Shown here piece by piece: positions 53,558 through 63,135 of a stretch of 64,000 bases of DNA (position 1 is its first letter; every line of letters begins with the position of its first letter). The notes under the pieces are model-generated. The model was not told the DNA's origin, ran no database searches, and saw only the letters and a list, made by a program, of their open reading frames with translations. The DNA lies in IMG/VR virus record IMGVR_UViG_3300042673_001035, positions 52,681 through 116,680 of that record, one strand, 5' to 3'. Origin of the DNA: a virus. Made by a program: the position numbers and the translations under genes.

Positions 53558-54280
53558 TTACTTTTCATATAAATATATCTTTCCGATATTATCTATACAA
53601 ATAGCACTCATATTCTCAACCCAATCCCCACTATTGAGATATCTTTTTCCATTAATCATTCTATCCGCAGGTTGGTGGATATGTCCACAAATCACCCCAT
53701 TACATCCTTTTTTGGTGGCCATACTCAATGCAGTAATTTCAAAATCGTTTACATAGTTTGTAGCTACTTTAACACTCCCCTTAATTTTTTGAGATATTGA
53801 AATGTATGGCAATTTTCTCCATTTACGATATATGTTATAAACTCTATTTAACCAAAGTGCAAAATCGTAACCTACTGAACCTATTTTTGATAACCATTTA
53901 TATTTGGTTATAAAAACATCAATAACATCTCCGTGGAAAATATAATAACTCTCCATAGTATTATTGATATCCAACTTATAATCTTCTCTAATTTCAATTG
54001 CTCCCAAATGTGTTCCGATGAACTCTTGTACAAATTCGTCATGGTTACCTCTTATCCAGATAATTCTGGTTTTGTTTGATAATTTTAATAATTTTGAAAT
54101 AACCTTTGTATGTTGTTTTTTCCATTTAGTTCCTCTATTCAAAGCCCAACCATCTATGATATCCCCATTAAGAATAAGTAAGTCGGTTGGATGTTCATCT
54201 AAAAATTGTATAAACTCTTCTGCTTTACTATCTTTAGTTCCCAAATGTAAATCGGATACAATTACTGCTTGATATTTCAT
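53558..54280 (-). CDS. LpxH/UDP-diacylglucosamine-type metallophosphoesterase
   Basis: From ATG 54280 (MKYQAVIVSDLHLGTK), whose ATGA overlaps the preceding stop. Motifs: SDLHLGTKD, LNGDIID, RGNHDEF, ICGHIHQP. The long insert between GNHD and GHIH resembles the LpxH-type family that cleaves pyrophosphates in lipid A synthesis, but other phosphoesterase roles are possible. Cotranscribed with GT2. Confidence 0.75.
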   Translation of the reverse strand: MKYQAVIVSDLHLGTKDSKAEEFIQFLDEHPTDLLILNGDIIDGWALNRGTKWKKQHTKVISKLLKLSNKTRIIWIRGNHDEFVQEFIGTHLGAIEIREDYKLDINNTMESYYIFHGDVIDVFITKYKWLSKIGSVGYDFALWLNRVYNIYRKWRKLPYISISQKIKGSVKVATNYVNDFEITALSMATKKGCNGVICGHIHQPADRMINGKRYLNSGDWVENMSAICIDNIGKIYLYEK

Positions 54281-54972
54281 TTCCAGTAATTGTGGTGTTT
54301 TTTGAAAAATTCTGTATTGTTTCGGTTGATGTAGCATTTGATACTTAATATAAACATATAAAAAAATCCTTTGTTTTTAAATCTTCTTGCAGATGTCCAC
54401 ACACCTTTTGTATTGTGTATTTTCATACTATCTGCTTTTTGTGAAACCCAATAATCTTCTGCAAATAAATGTGTTTCATCATATCCACCCGTTTTCCAAT
54501 ATGCATCAGTTTTCCATAATTGAAAACCACCAATAGCAAATGGAGTTCCTAACCAATTACTCATTCTTTGTTGAATATCAAATAATCTAAATATCCAATT
54601 GAATCCTTTTTCAGTTTGAAATGGTACAGTCACTAAATCGATATTATATGTTAAACATTCACCCAATATAAATTTATCCTGCAACATTATGTCTGCATCC
54701 AAAAATAAAATGTAGGGTGTAGTTACTAATTTACTGCCATCCAAACGGGCTTTTGCAGGAAAACCACCTTGTATAATTTCTATGTCCAATGAGTATTTAA
54801 AATCTCTTTTAACATAATATAAAAAATCTAAACTATCACCTTCATCGGAGTTATCTGCAATAATAACTTTAAGTCCTGCGGAACCCACTTGCTTTGCAAT
54901 ATATGCAATACACTCATATATGTTATCTCTTTCATTCTTACAAGGTATTACTATCGTTAATAAGTTATCCAT
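54277..54972 (-). CDS. Family-2 glycosyltransferase
   Basis: Begins LLTIVIPCKNERDNIYE (the donor-binding start of GT-A family 2), with the metal-binding DADIM at about residue 94 and IGGFQLWKTDAYW later. 231 aa. It transfers sugars to an unknown acceptor, perhaps a surface glycan or lipid. ATGA overlap with the LpxH-like gene. Confidence 0.85.
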   Translation of the reverse strand: MDNLLTIVIPCKNERDNIYECIAYIAKQVGSAGLKVIIADNSDEGDSLDFLYYVKRDFKYSLDIEIIQGGFPAKARLDGSKLVTTPYILFLDADIMLQDKFILGECLTYNIDLVTVPFQTEKGFNWIFRLFDIQQRMSNWLGTPFAIGGFQLWKTDAYWKTGGYDETHLFAEDYWVSQKADSMKIHNTKGVWTSARRFKNKGFFYMFILSIKCYINRNNTEFFKKHHNYWK

Positions 54973-54982
54973 ATCAATAAAT

Positions 54983-55010
54983 AAAAAACCCCCACCTAAA
55001 GTGAGGGTTT
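54983..55010 (-). terminator. Rho-independent terminator
   Basis: On the minus strand AAACCC and GGGTTT, with TCAC/GGTG inside around TTTA, form the stem, followed by six Ts. It ends the unit from the endolysin side before the GT2 gene. Confidence 0.88.
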
Positions 55011-55026
55011 CAATGTTAAGAAATTG

Positions 55027-55302
55027 TTATCCTAATTCTTCGGTTTCAGCTTCTAATTTAGCTGCATCATGTTCTGCTTTCTTATTGATAAATTTATCAA
55101 CTGAAGCGATACCAAATGAACCCAAAGTGATTACCAAAAATCCGTTAAAGATGTATTCGTTAATCAATAATGGTTTGCCCATATATCCTGTTACAAGGTC
55201 AACTACTAAAGCTAAGACCATACAACCGAAAGATGCAAACCCTACAACTGATTTCTCATTAATGTCGTTGCTATCACTAAATAATTCTCTAAAAAATCCC
55301 AT
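55027..55302 (-). CDS. Holin-like two-pass membrane protein, 91 aa
   Basis: Two hydrophobic segments (VVGFASFGCMVLALVVDLV and IFNGFLVITLGSFGIASV) and charged termini fit a class II/III holin. It sits in the same orientation as the GH19 endolysin at 63168 but is separated by ~8 kb, so the role is inferred from architecture only. Confidence 0.55.
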   Translation of the reverse strand: MGFFRELFSDSNDINEKSVVGFASFGCMVLALVVDLVTGYMGKPLLINEYIFNGFLVITLGSFGIASVDKFINKKAEHDAAKLEAETEELG

Positions 55303-55339
55303 AGTTTTTAATTTAAATTGTTAATACTATGTAACCGAT

Positions 55340-55999
55340 TTATCCTGCCATTTCAGCATCTTCATCTTTTATCTTTCCACACTTCAAACATTCTTCATCA
55401 CCATCACCATCTGCATCACCCCAAATATGTTCACATTGTCTGTGTGCAAAATACATATCAATTTTACCATCACCATCAAAATCAATACCATCCATTGTAC
55501 CATCACCATCTTCATCAACTTCAACACCAGTTCTTGGTTGTGGTTTGAAAGGAGTTTCGATATGTTGTGGGTTATTTGGTTCCGATTTTACATCTACTTT
55601 GTTTGCTTCGATTAAATTGATTTCATGTGCGTTTTTTGCAGCTTGTACAAATGCTTCTGGAATTAATGGAGTATTGTTTGGTGGAGTTACAGGCATATCG
55701 GCAGTATTACTTAATGATGTACCATCTTCCTCATCCATCTTTTGTACTAACATCTTATCCTTATCGGTATCACTAAACCAATAGTCAATGATTTTACCAT
55801 AACTACCAATGAATGCTCCCAATAACAATAATAGAAGTTCTTTCCACTCTCCTGCTATTTCTGATTTAGAAAATATAGCAAAGAACATTCCTCCTATAAT
55901 AAACATAAATCCTCCCAATACTAACGCAGTAATGTACCATCTGCGTTTCATCATATTACTCAATAGGTCTTTAAAACCACTTGGTGTTTGTTCTGCCAT
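55340..55999 (-). CDS. Two-pass membrane protein with calcium-loop and zinc tail
   Basis: Residues about 20-65 hold two hydrophobic segments. The C-terminal half has DEDGDGTMDGIDFDGDGK (two EF-hand-like DxDxDG loops) and CEHIWGDADGDGDEECLKC, a Cys-containing pair that may bind zinc or calcium. 219 aa. A membrane-anchored, metal-loaded sensor or structural protein is possible. No family recognised. Confidence 0.6.
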   Translation of the reverse strand: MAEQTPSGFKDLLSNMMKRRWYITALVLGGFMFIIGGMFFAIFSKSEIAGEWKELLLLLLGAFIGSYGKIIDYWFSDTDKDKMLVQKMDEEDGTSLSNTADMPVTPPNNTPLIPEAFVQAAKNAHEINLIEANKVDVKSEPNNPQHIETPFKPQPRTGVEVDEDGDGTMDGIDFDGDGKIDMYFAHRQCEHIWGDADGDGDEECLKCGKIKDEDAEMAG

Positions 56000-56025
56000 T
56001 TTATATAAATTTTTATTTTTCTAAA

Positions 56026-56337
56026 TTACCAAGCTGCAGGTTTCTCTTTAAACTCATCACCATCTTTCTTTTTTACAGGAGCTGGTTTTTCTTTTTCAAC
56101 TACTCTTTCTCTTTCGATAACTTTAGTTGTTCCACCTGCAGATTGTGCTTGTTGGTTAGAATTTGTAATGTTAATTACTGGAGCTGCTTGTTGAACTGGA
56201 GCTTCTTTTTCGTCACCACCTGTTAACTTTGTTGTGAACCAACCACCCACACCTAATGTGATTGTTGATACTAAACCGATAAGTATATTCTTAATTGAAC
56301 CACCGGTTGATTCTGATTTTTCTACTTCTTCTGACAT
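56026..56337 (-). CDS. Single-pass membrane protein, 103 aa
   Basis: A hydrophobic segment (IKNILIGLVSTITLGVGGWF, about 15-34) anchors it; the rest is charged and disordered (VIERERVVEKEKPAPVKKKDG). Not recognised. Confidence 0.6.
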   Translation of the reverse strand: MSEEVEKSESTGGSIKNILIGLVSTITLGVGGWFTTKLTGGDEKEAPVQQAAPVINITNSNQQAQSAGGTTKVIERERVVEKEKPAPVKKKDGDEFKEKPAAW

Positions 56338-56349
56338 AAATTGTTGTTT

Positions 56350-56733
56350 TTATAATTTGTTAAAATCTGTTATTCCTAATTGTTTACCACTCATATCATA
56401 TATTCCAATTCTATAAGCAGATGATGGTAGTGCATTTGTATATACTTTTAATACATTGTCACCCACATTTACATCACTTGTAGATTTTGATACAACTTTG
56501 TTTGCAATATCAAATATTCTAATAGTCACAGTTTGTGCTACATCACTTTTTACATTCATTGCAACTTCTGATGTTACGAATGCAGTTTGTAATTTAATAC
56601 CTACTGAATTTGATATTTTTAATTCCGTTGGTAATTCTTGTGCAACTGGTGCAGGTAAGTCTATCTTTCTACAACTCAATGCCAAAAGGGTTACCAAAAA
56701 TCCCAATCCTAAAATTTTGTCGATTTTTCTCAT
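56350..56733 (-). CDS. Lipoprotein with T9SS-like C-terminal domain
   Basis: Lipobox LLALSC at about residue 21. The C-terminal ~80 residues (TVTIRIFDIANKVVSKS, LPSSAYRIGIYDMSGKQLG, ITDFNKL) resemble the beta-sandwich sorting domains of the type IX secretion system. A signal that is both lipobox-like and T9SS-like is unusual. It could bring proteins to the host surface. Confidence 0.6.
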   Translation of the reverse strand: MRKIDKILGLGFLVTLLALSCRKIDLPAPVAQELPTELKISNSVGIKLQTAFVTSEVAMNVKSDVAQTVTIRIFDIANKVVSKSTSDVNVGDNVLKVYTNALPSSAYRIGIYDMSGKQLGITDFNKL

Positions 56734-56734
56734 T

Positions 56735-57106
56735 TTACTTTACTATTATTATTGTTTTTCCTACTTTACTTTTGTTTTCATCCTCCAATAACAGATATAA
56801 ATATTTAACTGAAAGTGATTTAGTGTATATTTTCTTTTTATTTTGTCCAATTTGTCCGATAAATCTTTCTCTTGTCAAAACTTGGTTATTCACACTATCA
56901 CCTAAAGTCAATGTATACGCACCACTTTTAGGTAATTCAAATTGTATTTCTTGTCCGTTTGATACATTACTTTCTTTAACACTAAATATGTTTGGAACAG
57001 GTTGTGGTGTAGGCATAACTTGTGTTTTTCTACAACCACTAAATAATATTACAAATGTGGTTAAGAAATAAATTACTATGAATGATATTAAATCTTTTTT
57101 ACTCAT
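56735..57106 (-). CDS. Lipoprotein, 123 aa, with beta C-terminal domain
   Basis: Lipobox TFVILFSGC at about residue 25. The C-terminal part (GAYTLTLGDSVNNQVLT...SVKYLYLLLEDENKSKVGKTIIIVK) again resembles a T9SS-type sorting domain. Start touches the stop of the outer-membrane-like gene. Confidence 0.6.
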   Translation of the reverse strand: MSKKDLISFIVIYFLTTFVILFSGCRKTQVMPTPQPVPNIFSVKESNVSNGQEIQFELPKSGAYTLTLGDSVNNQVLTRERFIGQIGQNKKKIYTKSLSVKYLYLLLEDENKSKVGKTIIIVK

Positions 57107-57999
57107 TAAAATTGAAAGTTTGTTCCTATCATAAATAGGATTGGGTTACTCTTTTTATATCCAACCGATTTACTTAATTTATCCCAAGTTGTGTTATATC
57201 TGATATTGGTATTTAATACAAATCTTTTAGTTATTTTCCAATCCATAGATACACCATAATATAAGTCCAAATTAAAATCATCTACATATGCTAAATCCGA
57301 TTCAGTTCCATCTTTAAATACTTTATATACATCACTCATTGCAAATACTTGCGGTGAAATATCTACCCTCTTTGTTTTCAATGTGTAAGTGTACATCACC
57401 ATACCTCTATAAGTAAGTTCGGATGATGCGGGCATTTGTGGATATATTAAATCTTTAAAATCACCATTTTCATCTACCGTGTATTTCCCTTCCCACTCAC
57501 CCTGATAAGTTCCCCAAAATGATTTTGATGCAATTACACTATAACCAAATGTTCCCCACTTTTTAGTTCTGAACACATCGATAAATGATAATGTAATATC
57601 TTTTTGAAAATCAAAATCAGTTGAGTAGAATGTTTGTATTGTTGTTGTTCTCTTTTCGGTATTTTTACTAAGACCATATCCCACACCATAATAGTTCCAT
57701 ATAGGGTTTATTGATGCTGCGAATGAATGTCCCCACTGCCCATTCATAGATGATTTGTGATATCCTAAATTAAGTGTGGTAGATACTTGTCTCCCAATTA
57801 CACCAACTGAAAGGTTTGATGATGAGAGAACATCTTTTGAGAAATTAACATAGGATTGTAATATACCCACATCGTTCCAGTCATCACTTTCCCCAAATAG
57901 TTCTTTTGGAGATAGTTGCAATGTATCAGGTTTTTGTATTTGGGCATTTGATACAAATCCAATTAAAAGTAGTGATATGATTAATAATAGTTTTTTCAT
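57106..57999 (-). CDS. Outer-membrane-like protein, 297 aa
   Basis: Signal peptide MKKLLLIISLLLIGFVSNAQ, then alternating aromatic strands (WGHSFAASINPIWNYYGVGYG, FSTDFDFQKDITLSFID) and the ISPQVFAMSDVYK segment shared with the C-domain at 50481. The C-terminus GTNFQF fits the terminal aromatic of outer-membrane barrels. It is probably inserted in the host outer membrane. Confidence 0.7.
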   Translation of the reverse strand: MKKLLLIISLLLIGFVSNAQIQKPDTLQLSPKELFGESDDWNDVGILQSYVNFSKDVLSSSNLSVGVIGRQVSTTLNLGYHKSSMNGQWGHSFAASINPIWNYYGVGYGLSKNTEKRTTTIQTFYSTDFDFQKDITLSFIDVFRTKKWGTFGYSVIASKSFWGTYQGEWEGKYTVDENGDFKDLIYPQMPASSELTYRGMVMYTYTLKTKRVDISPQVFAMSDVYKVFKDGTESDLAYVDDFNLDLYYGVSMDWKITKRFVLNTNIRYNTTWDKLSKSVGYKKSNPILFMIGTNFQF

Positions 58000-58292
58000 T
58001 TATATAATAAATCTAATATTTTACTTTTGAATTCTCTGTAAAAAACTGATTCGATACTCCATCTCATAAGTTCGTCTTTTCTTTTTCTATATCTTTCGTC
58101 AAATATCCATTTTTCAGTCTCAATATCATCTATTAGGTAAGCCACTTCCATATCTACTTCTTCTTCTTCTCTTCTAAATTGATTATACCAACTACTAGGA
58201 ACTTGAATAAAACACTTAACATTTACAATTTTATATTTACCCGTGTGAGAGATAAAATTCTTCATCTCATTATAGTCAAATAATATATTCAT
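57996..58292 (-). CDS. Unknown soluble protein, 98 aa
   Basis: Not recognised. It has an acidic/basic centre (FRREEEEVDMEVAYLIDD) and a basic C-terminus (KRKDELMRWSIESVFYREF). It lacks a signal peptide, unlike its neighbours, and overlaps the next gene by four bases. Confidence 0.6.
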   Translation of the reverse strand: MNILFDYNEMKNFISHTGKYKIVNVKCFIQVPSSWYNQFRREEEEVDMEVAYLIDDIETEKWIFDERYRKRKDELMRWSIESVFYREFKSKILDLLYK

Positions 58293-58305
58293 AATTTTCT
58301 CTTTT

Positions 58306-60588
58306 TTATTTCATTATTACTTTTAACGTTTTTCCACTTTTATTAACCACATCCACAAATTTAACCGAAACCAAACCCAATATATTATCCAATTTAGTTT
58401 GTGGTTTGAAAGTGATTTTATATTCAGTTGTATTATCTAAAATTCCACCATCCGTAATCAATGAACCGAAATTTACATAATCACCTTTATCAGTTCCGTA
58501 GTTAGTTGGTGAACCTTTTGTTTTATAAGATACACTACTAAATTTCAATAAACTATTATCATAATTTAATTGGAATTGTGTACCAACCAATTCTTGTTGT
58601 AATGGGTCGATATTGATATATGCATATACACTATCACCAATTAATTCAGTTATGATTGTTGCATTGATTTCATTTGATATTGGTGAGGATGATACACCCA
58701 TACTTCTATATGAATTAGTTGCAACACTACTTACACTTTGTTGTGCAGAATGTGATAAATTCACATCACCTAACCAAGTTACACTTAAATTATATGTGTT
58801 ATTCAAACTACTCAATGTAAAAGGAATTAAGTTACGAGTATAATTAAATTGAGTTCCCCAATTTGATGTTGTTATATTATCGTAGTCCGATTTGTTATAT
58901 AACTTCATCAAATATGTTAATGCAGTAGATTGTGAAAGTGACTCTACACCGGTTAGATGTCGTAATAGTTTGTAGGTATCTGCCTCATTAAATACACCAT
59001 TACCATCCACATCTGCATTTAAATATTGAATACCATTCGTTAATCCTAATCCACTTTGGTTTCCCAATATACCTTTATCTGCCAATTCTTTGAATGCCAA
59101 AAATACATCCGATACGGTCACAATACTACTATACAAAGTGTTTAGTTCCGTTTGATTTGAATGTGTTAATTCTATTCCATGTGATTTGTATGACATTATT
59201 GGTGAGAAAGTAAATTCGGCTCTAGTCCCATACCAACCATCTTGTAATCTTAATTGTGATTGAAATGTTGATGAAGTTATTTTCGTTGTCAAATTACCAG
59301 GCATTACATATGTTTTCCACCATCCACTTACATTGTTAACACTAACTGGCCCATCGTATATATCAAATAATTTAATTGATGTTATATCGTTTGGAGATAC
59401 TCCTGTTCCATCAAATTCTCTTTCATCTATTAATAATTGATGCCCACCTAAATTTGCATCATATGGATTTATTATTGCCCATTCAACTTGTCCGGCAGAT
59501 GTTAATGCTCTATATCCATTACCGGCAATTTTATTAGTATCCAATAAAGTAGTCAAATCAACTTTACCCAAACCACTCAATTGTCTAGCAGTTCCGTTTA
59601 CTATATTCCAATTATTGTTTGTATATGTGTATCCTCTTGCTGTAAATTTAGTTTCATCTACATTCGTTCCAAAATCAATATTGAATGCCGCTCTTAATAC
59701 TTCTCCGTTTGAGTGAGTTACTGAATTGGTGTAAAACTCTGTAAATGTTGCATCATCAGGATTAGTCCAAGTTCCGTATTCAATTACATAAGGATTTGAA
59801 AAATGGTTTGGTAAATCATTCCATTGAGAACCATTCCATTTCGTTACTGCGTAATCCTCATTACCACTATCATTTGGTTCACCAGGTGCCCAGTTGTTGT
59901 ATTGACCAGGAATGTTACCATTTAATTGACCATTGTTGATTTTAATTAAAGTTCCTTTTTCAGGTCCTGCATCAATTGTCCATCTTGCTTCACTTGCTTC
60001 ATCCGTTAATGCAAACCAGATATTTGATTGAGGTACATTTGCAAAAATAAATGCATCTTCCGATGCTGATGTTATAGTAACTAAATACCCTTGTTGTCCT
60101 TTGAATGTTGTCAATAATGCTGCTGCTCTTGCGTTTGTATAAGTTGCTCCGGTCGATATTGGTCTGTAAAAGTGTCCGTTTACACCATTGTAAAAAAATC
60201 CAACGGGATTGACAGTTGCTGCTACCGATATTTGAACATTACCAACTACTGAACCTGTGTTTATTTTTAGGGATGCCAATGCATTATTGATATTATCCAT
60301 TGTACCGGTTACCACTAAACGAATTTTATTACCACTTAAAGTAAACCCACTTGCTGCGGTTAAACCTGTTGTTGTATTAAGGTAGAATGTAGTATTTGTT
60401 GATGGGTTGATTAAACTGATTGATGCTAGTAAAGTAGATGTTGCTGTAAATCCATTTAATACAAACCCACTACCATCTTGTCCGCTTGTGGATGGTATAA
60501 ACGATTTAGAGTCCGGAGCAGATACACTCTGTCCGAACCCTAAAAATGATGTTAATAAAAATAATAATGTAACAAATAATTTTTTCAT
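58306..60588 (-). CDS. Secreted C-type lectin with dockerin/cohesin-like domains, 760 aa
   Basis: Signal peptide (1-19), an N-terminal beta region, then a C-type lectin fold around residues 155-275 with the WAPGEPND sugar-contact motif. A dockerin-like calcium loop (NADVDGNGVFNEADTY) follows near residue 530 and a cohesin-like C-domain with NYDNSLLKFSSVSYK. The next gene upstream shares the dockerin and cohesin-like parts. It likely binds surface or environmental glycans. Confidence 0.75.
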   Translation of the reverse strand: MKKLFVTLLFLLTSFLGFGQSVSAPDSKSFIPSTSGQDGSGFVLNGFTATSTLLASISLINPSTNTTFYLNTTTGLTAASGFTLSGNKIRLVVTGTMDNINNALASLKINTGSVVGNVQISVAATVNPVGFFYNGVNGHFYRPISTGATYTNARAAALLTTFKGQQGYLVTITSASEDAFIFANVPQSNIWFALTDEASEARWTIDAGPEKGTLIKINNGQLNGNIPGQYNNWAPGEPNDSGNEDYAVTKWNGSQWNDLPNHFSNPYVIEYGTWTNPDDATFTEFYTNSVTHSNGEVLRAAFNIDFGTNVDETKFTARGYTYTNNNWNIVNGTARQLSGLGKVDLTTLLDTNKIAGNGYRALTSAGQVEWAIINPYDANLGGHQLLIDEREFDGTGVSPNDITSIKLFDIYDGPVSVNNVSGWWKTYVMPGNLTTKITSSTFQSQLRLQDGWYGTRAEFTFSPIMSYKSHGIELTHSNQTELNTLYSSIVTVSDVFLAFKELADKGILGNQSGLGLTNGIQYLNADVDGNGVFNEADTYKLLRHLTGVESLSQSTALTYLMKLYNKSDYDNITTSNWGTQFNYTRNLIPFTLSSLNNTYNLSVTWLGDVNLSHSAQQSVSSVATNSYRSMGVSSSPISNEINATIITELIGDSVYAYINIDPLQQELVGTQFQLNYDNSLLKFSSVSYKTKGSPTNYGTDKGDYVNFGSLITDGGILDNTTEYKITFKPQTKLDNILGLVSVKFVDVVNKSGKTLKVIMK

Positions 60589-60589
60589 A

Positions 60590-62233
60590 TTATTCTATTG
60601 TCAAATCAACTTTCTTACCCAAACCATCAACTGCATCTGCTAATATAAAGTAGAATAGTCCTGCAGTATTTGTTAAAGTTTCTTTTGGTGTGAATACTAA
60701 TCTATATGGCGTTCCCACTTTGATTCTTGCCGTTTTTAATTGGTCAATTGAACCAAATGTTAATCTACTACCATCACGAGTTGAGAAGTTTGTAATTGTA
60801 GACCCTGCATCAAATGATACATTATCCAAAGTTAATTTACTTTCGTCATAATTCATAATAACTTGTAAACCTGCTAATCCTTCTTTTGTCAACGTTGCGG
60901 TTAATACGACTTTACCATTTTCCAAAGTAGAGTTAATACCCAATGTTGCCTTTTCAAATGTAGGTTGAGTATATGACATTGACTTTACTGAGAATGATTG
61001 GAAGTTTCTATCGTTTATTGAATTTGTAAAATTACCTTGTGTAATTCTAGTTGCAATTGTGTCAGGATGAGATGAGTGTGACCAGTTTAAATCACCACCC
61101 CATGCAAACACCGCATCAACGGTTTGTGATGGAGCCGTAACATATACTCTATTCTTAGTAACACCATCTAACCAACTTTGATTCAATAAACCACTATGCC
61201 ATCTCCAAGAAGTTGCAGTTGATGTTGGGATAAATGCATTTGTAGATACATCTTGTCCGATTACATATGCAAATAAGTTATATGAGTCAGCTTCATTAAA
61301 TGTCATATCATTCTTTGTTACATTACCTATTTTTCTTTCCAAAACAGGTCTTGTAAAGAAGTTTGCAGTTCCACTAATATCAGTTTGAGAGTGTCCTAAG
61401 AATGCTTTATATGCATCTGAAACTGTGATTACATTATTCATCCAAGTCTTTTGAGAAGCAGGTGATACAAATACACCAACACTATCACCAACTTTAATAC
61501 CTGATGTGAATATTACCTCACCACTTGCATCCAATGCAGCCTGGGTAATAGGTTGTTGTGACCAATCTATATCACCACTACCATCTGTTTTCAATCTCAT
61601 TAATTGAACATTGTGGTCAGCAATATTATATCCTTGTGGAAATAACACTCTTACTTTAAATTGTGATGTATTACCCGTTACATTTGATATAGATGAAAAC
61701 CCACCACCGGTAATAGTTCCTACATTTGCACCAGTTGTATCAGTACCAGTTGCTAAATCTATTTTAAAAATGTTGTTGTAAGTGTTTTGGTCTTTTAAGA
61801 TATATTTTTGTGTTGCCAATAATCCGGTGATAGAACGGTCTGCTCTTTGAATAGTCAATTGGCCAACATTCCAATCTGCATTTACTGCATAATTCCAAGG
61901 ACTCAATGTATATTGTAAATTCAAAGAGTTATCATTTGCACCTGCATTTGGAGTGAACTTATAATTAGCCCAACCTGTGTAGAATGTTTGTGTTGATGCA
62001 CCTTGATTAAATTCAGTTGAAAGGTAAGTTAATGCCTTATTGTTAAATTGGTATCTAAACCAAAGATAACGAGGATTAACAATAGTGTCTCCTTTTGTTA
62101 GATTATATCTAATCGTAATCGTATCACCAACTTTTAATCCAGTTGTTGGAGTTAATGACTGACTGATTGTTAATTGACTAAATGCCGATAGGGATACAAA
62201 TAATACCCCAATTAATAAAATGATTTTTTTCAT
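60590..62233 (-). CDS. Secreted dockerin/cohesin-like protein, 547 aa
   Basis: Signal peptide MKKIILLIGVLFVSLSAFSQ. A dockerin-like segment (ITVSDAYKAFLG, then NDMTFNEADSYNLF) corresponds to that in the lectin gene, and the C-domain (GLQVIMNYDESKLTLDNVSF, LTFGSIDQ, YRLVFTPK) to the cohesin-like domain of that protein. The first half is a different beta region. One base separates it from the lectin gene. The pair may assemble with each other. Confidence 0.7.
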   Translation of the reverse strand: MKKIILLIGVLFVSLSAFSQLTISQSLTPTTGLKVGDTITIRYNLTKGDTIVNPRYLWFRYQFNNKALTYLSTEFNQGASTQTFYTGWANYKFTPNAGANDNSLNLQYTLSPWNYAVNADWNVGQLTIQRADRSITGLLATQKYILKDQNTYNNIFKIDLATGTDTTGANVGTITGGGFSSISNVTGNTSQFKVRVLFPQGYNIADHNVQLMRLKTDGSGDIDWSQQPITQAALDASGEVIFTSGIKVGDSVGVFVSPASQKTWMNNVITVSDAYKAFLGHSQTDISGTANFFTRPVLERKIGNVTKNDMTFNEADSYNLFAYVIGQDVSTNAFIPTSTATSWRWHSGLLNQSWLDGVTKNRVYVTAPSQTVDAVFAWGGDLNWSHSSHPDTIATRITQGNFTNSINDRNFQSFSVKSMSYTQPTFEKATLGINSTLENGKVVLTATLTKEGLAGLQVIMNYDESKLTLDNVSFDAGSTITNFSTRDGSRLTFGSIDQLKTARIKVGTPYRLVFTPKETLTNTAGLFYFILADAVDGLGKKVDLTIE

Positions 62234-62883
62234 TATTTTTCTCCTAATAGTTTGGTGATTAATTTATCAGAACCTTTTTTAAGTGCGTTACTCAATGATG
62301 TCTGATTAAACTTACCACCCTCATCTATTATGAGAGTCGACATTGAGATTTCTGACGAACTTTCTTCTACTATAACCTCTTTGTCTTTCTTACCATCTTT
62401 GTATAATGTACCTTTCAAACGAATTACCACTTCTTCTTCTCCTTTATGGAAAATAGAAATGTTTGTTTTTGTAGATAACACATCCAAATATATAATTGAA
62501 ACTTTTAATTTTCTTGTTGCATCTGGTGCTAAATCCAAACCTCTTTCTTGTAAATATTCTTCTAAAATATTCTTAACACCAAATTCTAATTTTCTATTAC
62601 CTGCTAATTTACCAATCTTAACTTCGTTGGTAACCGATTCAACCCAGATGTGGTCTTCGGCATTGTAAAATATGTTTTCTGGACTATTTTTAAAAGTACC
62701 ATTAAATTTGTGGTCAAACCAATTTCCAACTTGGGTAGGAATATCACTTCCACTATAATGCATTCCAATCATTGTAAACTGAAATAGTAATGCAATTATT
62801 ACCCATGCTACTCCAATGTATGCAAGAAATGATATAACTATATCATTCCAATTTTCTTTTAATTCTAATAATTTTGCCTTCAT
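62233..62883 (-). CDS. Membrane-anchored protein of CsgG-like style, 216 aa
   Basis: One hydrophobic anchor (about 14-36) precedes a soluble domain (LEFGVKNILEEYLQERG, LKVSIIYLDVLSTKTN, EVVIRLKGTLYKDGKK). The C-terminus FNQTSLSNALKKGSDKLI resembles FNQSTISISTKKALDIA of the CsgG-like gene at 52829, suggesting related folds. Its start is one base from the next stop. Function unknown. Confidence 0.55.
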   Translation of the reverse strand: MKAKLLELKENWNDIVISFLAYIGVAWVIIALLFQFTMIGMHYSGSDIPTQVGNWFDHKFNGTFKNSPENIFYNAEDHIWVESVTNEVKIGKLAGNRKLEFGVKNILEEYLQERGLDLAPDATRKLKVSIIYLDVLSTKTNISIFHKGEEEVVIRLKGTLYKDGKKDKEVIVEESSSEISMSTLIIDEGGKFNQTSLSNALKKGSDKLITKLLGEK

Positions 62884-62940
62884 TTATAAACGATTTTAAC
62901 TTTACGAATATAAATATAAAGGAGTAACTATAATCAGTAT

Positions 62941-63129
62941 TTATTCTATATTATCTTTTCCTATTGTATTGAAATAATGATGTAGAGGTGTCCAAAGACA
63001 ATATACACCAACTGCTTCTAAAAATGAAAGTTTAGGCAATACTGATATCAATTGTGTCAAATAAGATATTGCTAAACCTATTACACAGGTAACAATAATG
63101 ACATTTAATGTAATTTTTAATTTTTCCAT
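62941..63129 (-). CDS. Small membrane protein, 62 aa
   Basis: One clear hydrophobic segment (VIIVTCVIGLAISYLTQLI) and a second weaker one (LEAVGVYCLWTPLHH). Own promoter at 63136, placing its start seven bases from the -7 box, so the mRNA would be nearly leaderless, like that of the UV endonuclease. Confidence 0.6.
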   Translation of the reverse strand: MEKLKITLNVIIVTCVIGLAISYLTQLISVLPKLSFLEAVGVYCLWTPLHHYFNTIGKDNIE

Positions 63130-63135
63130 ATAAGT

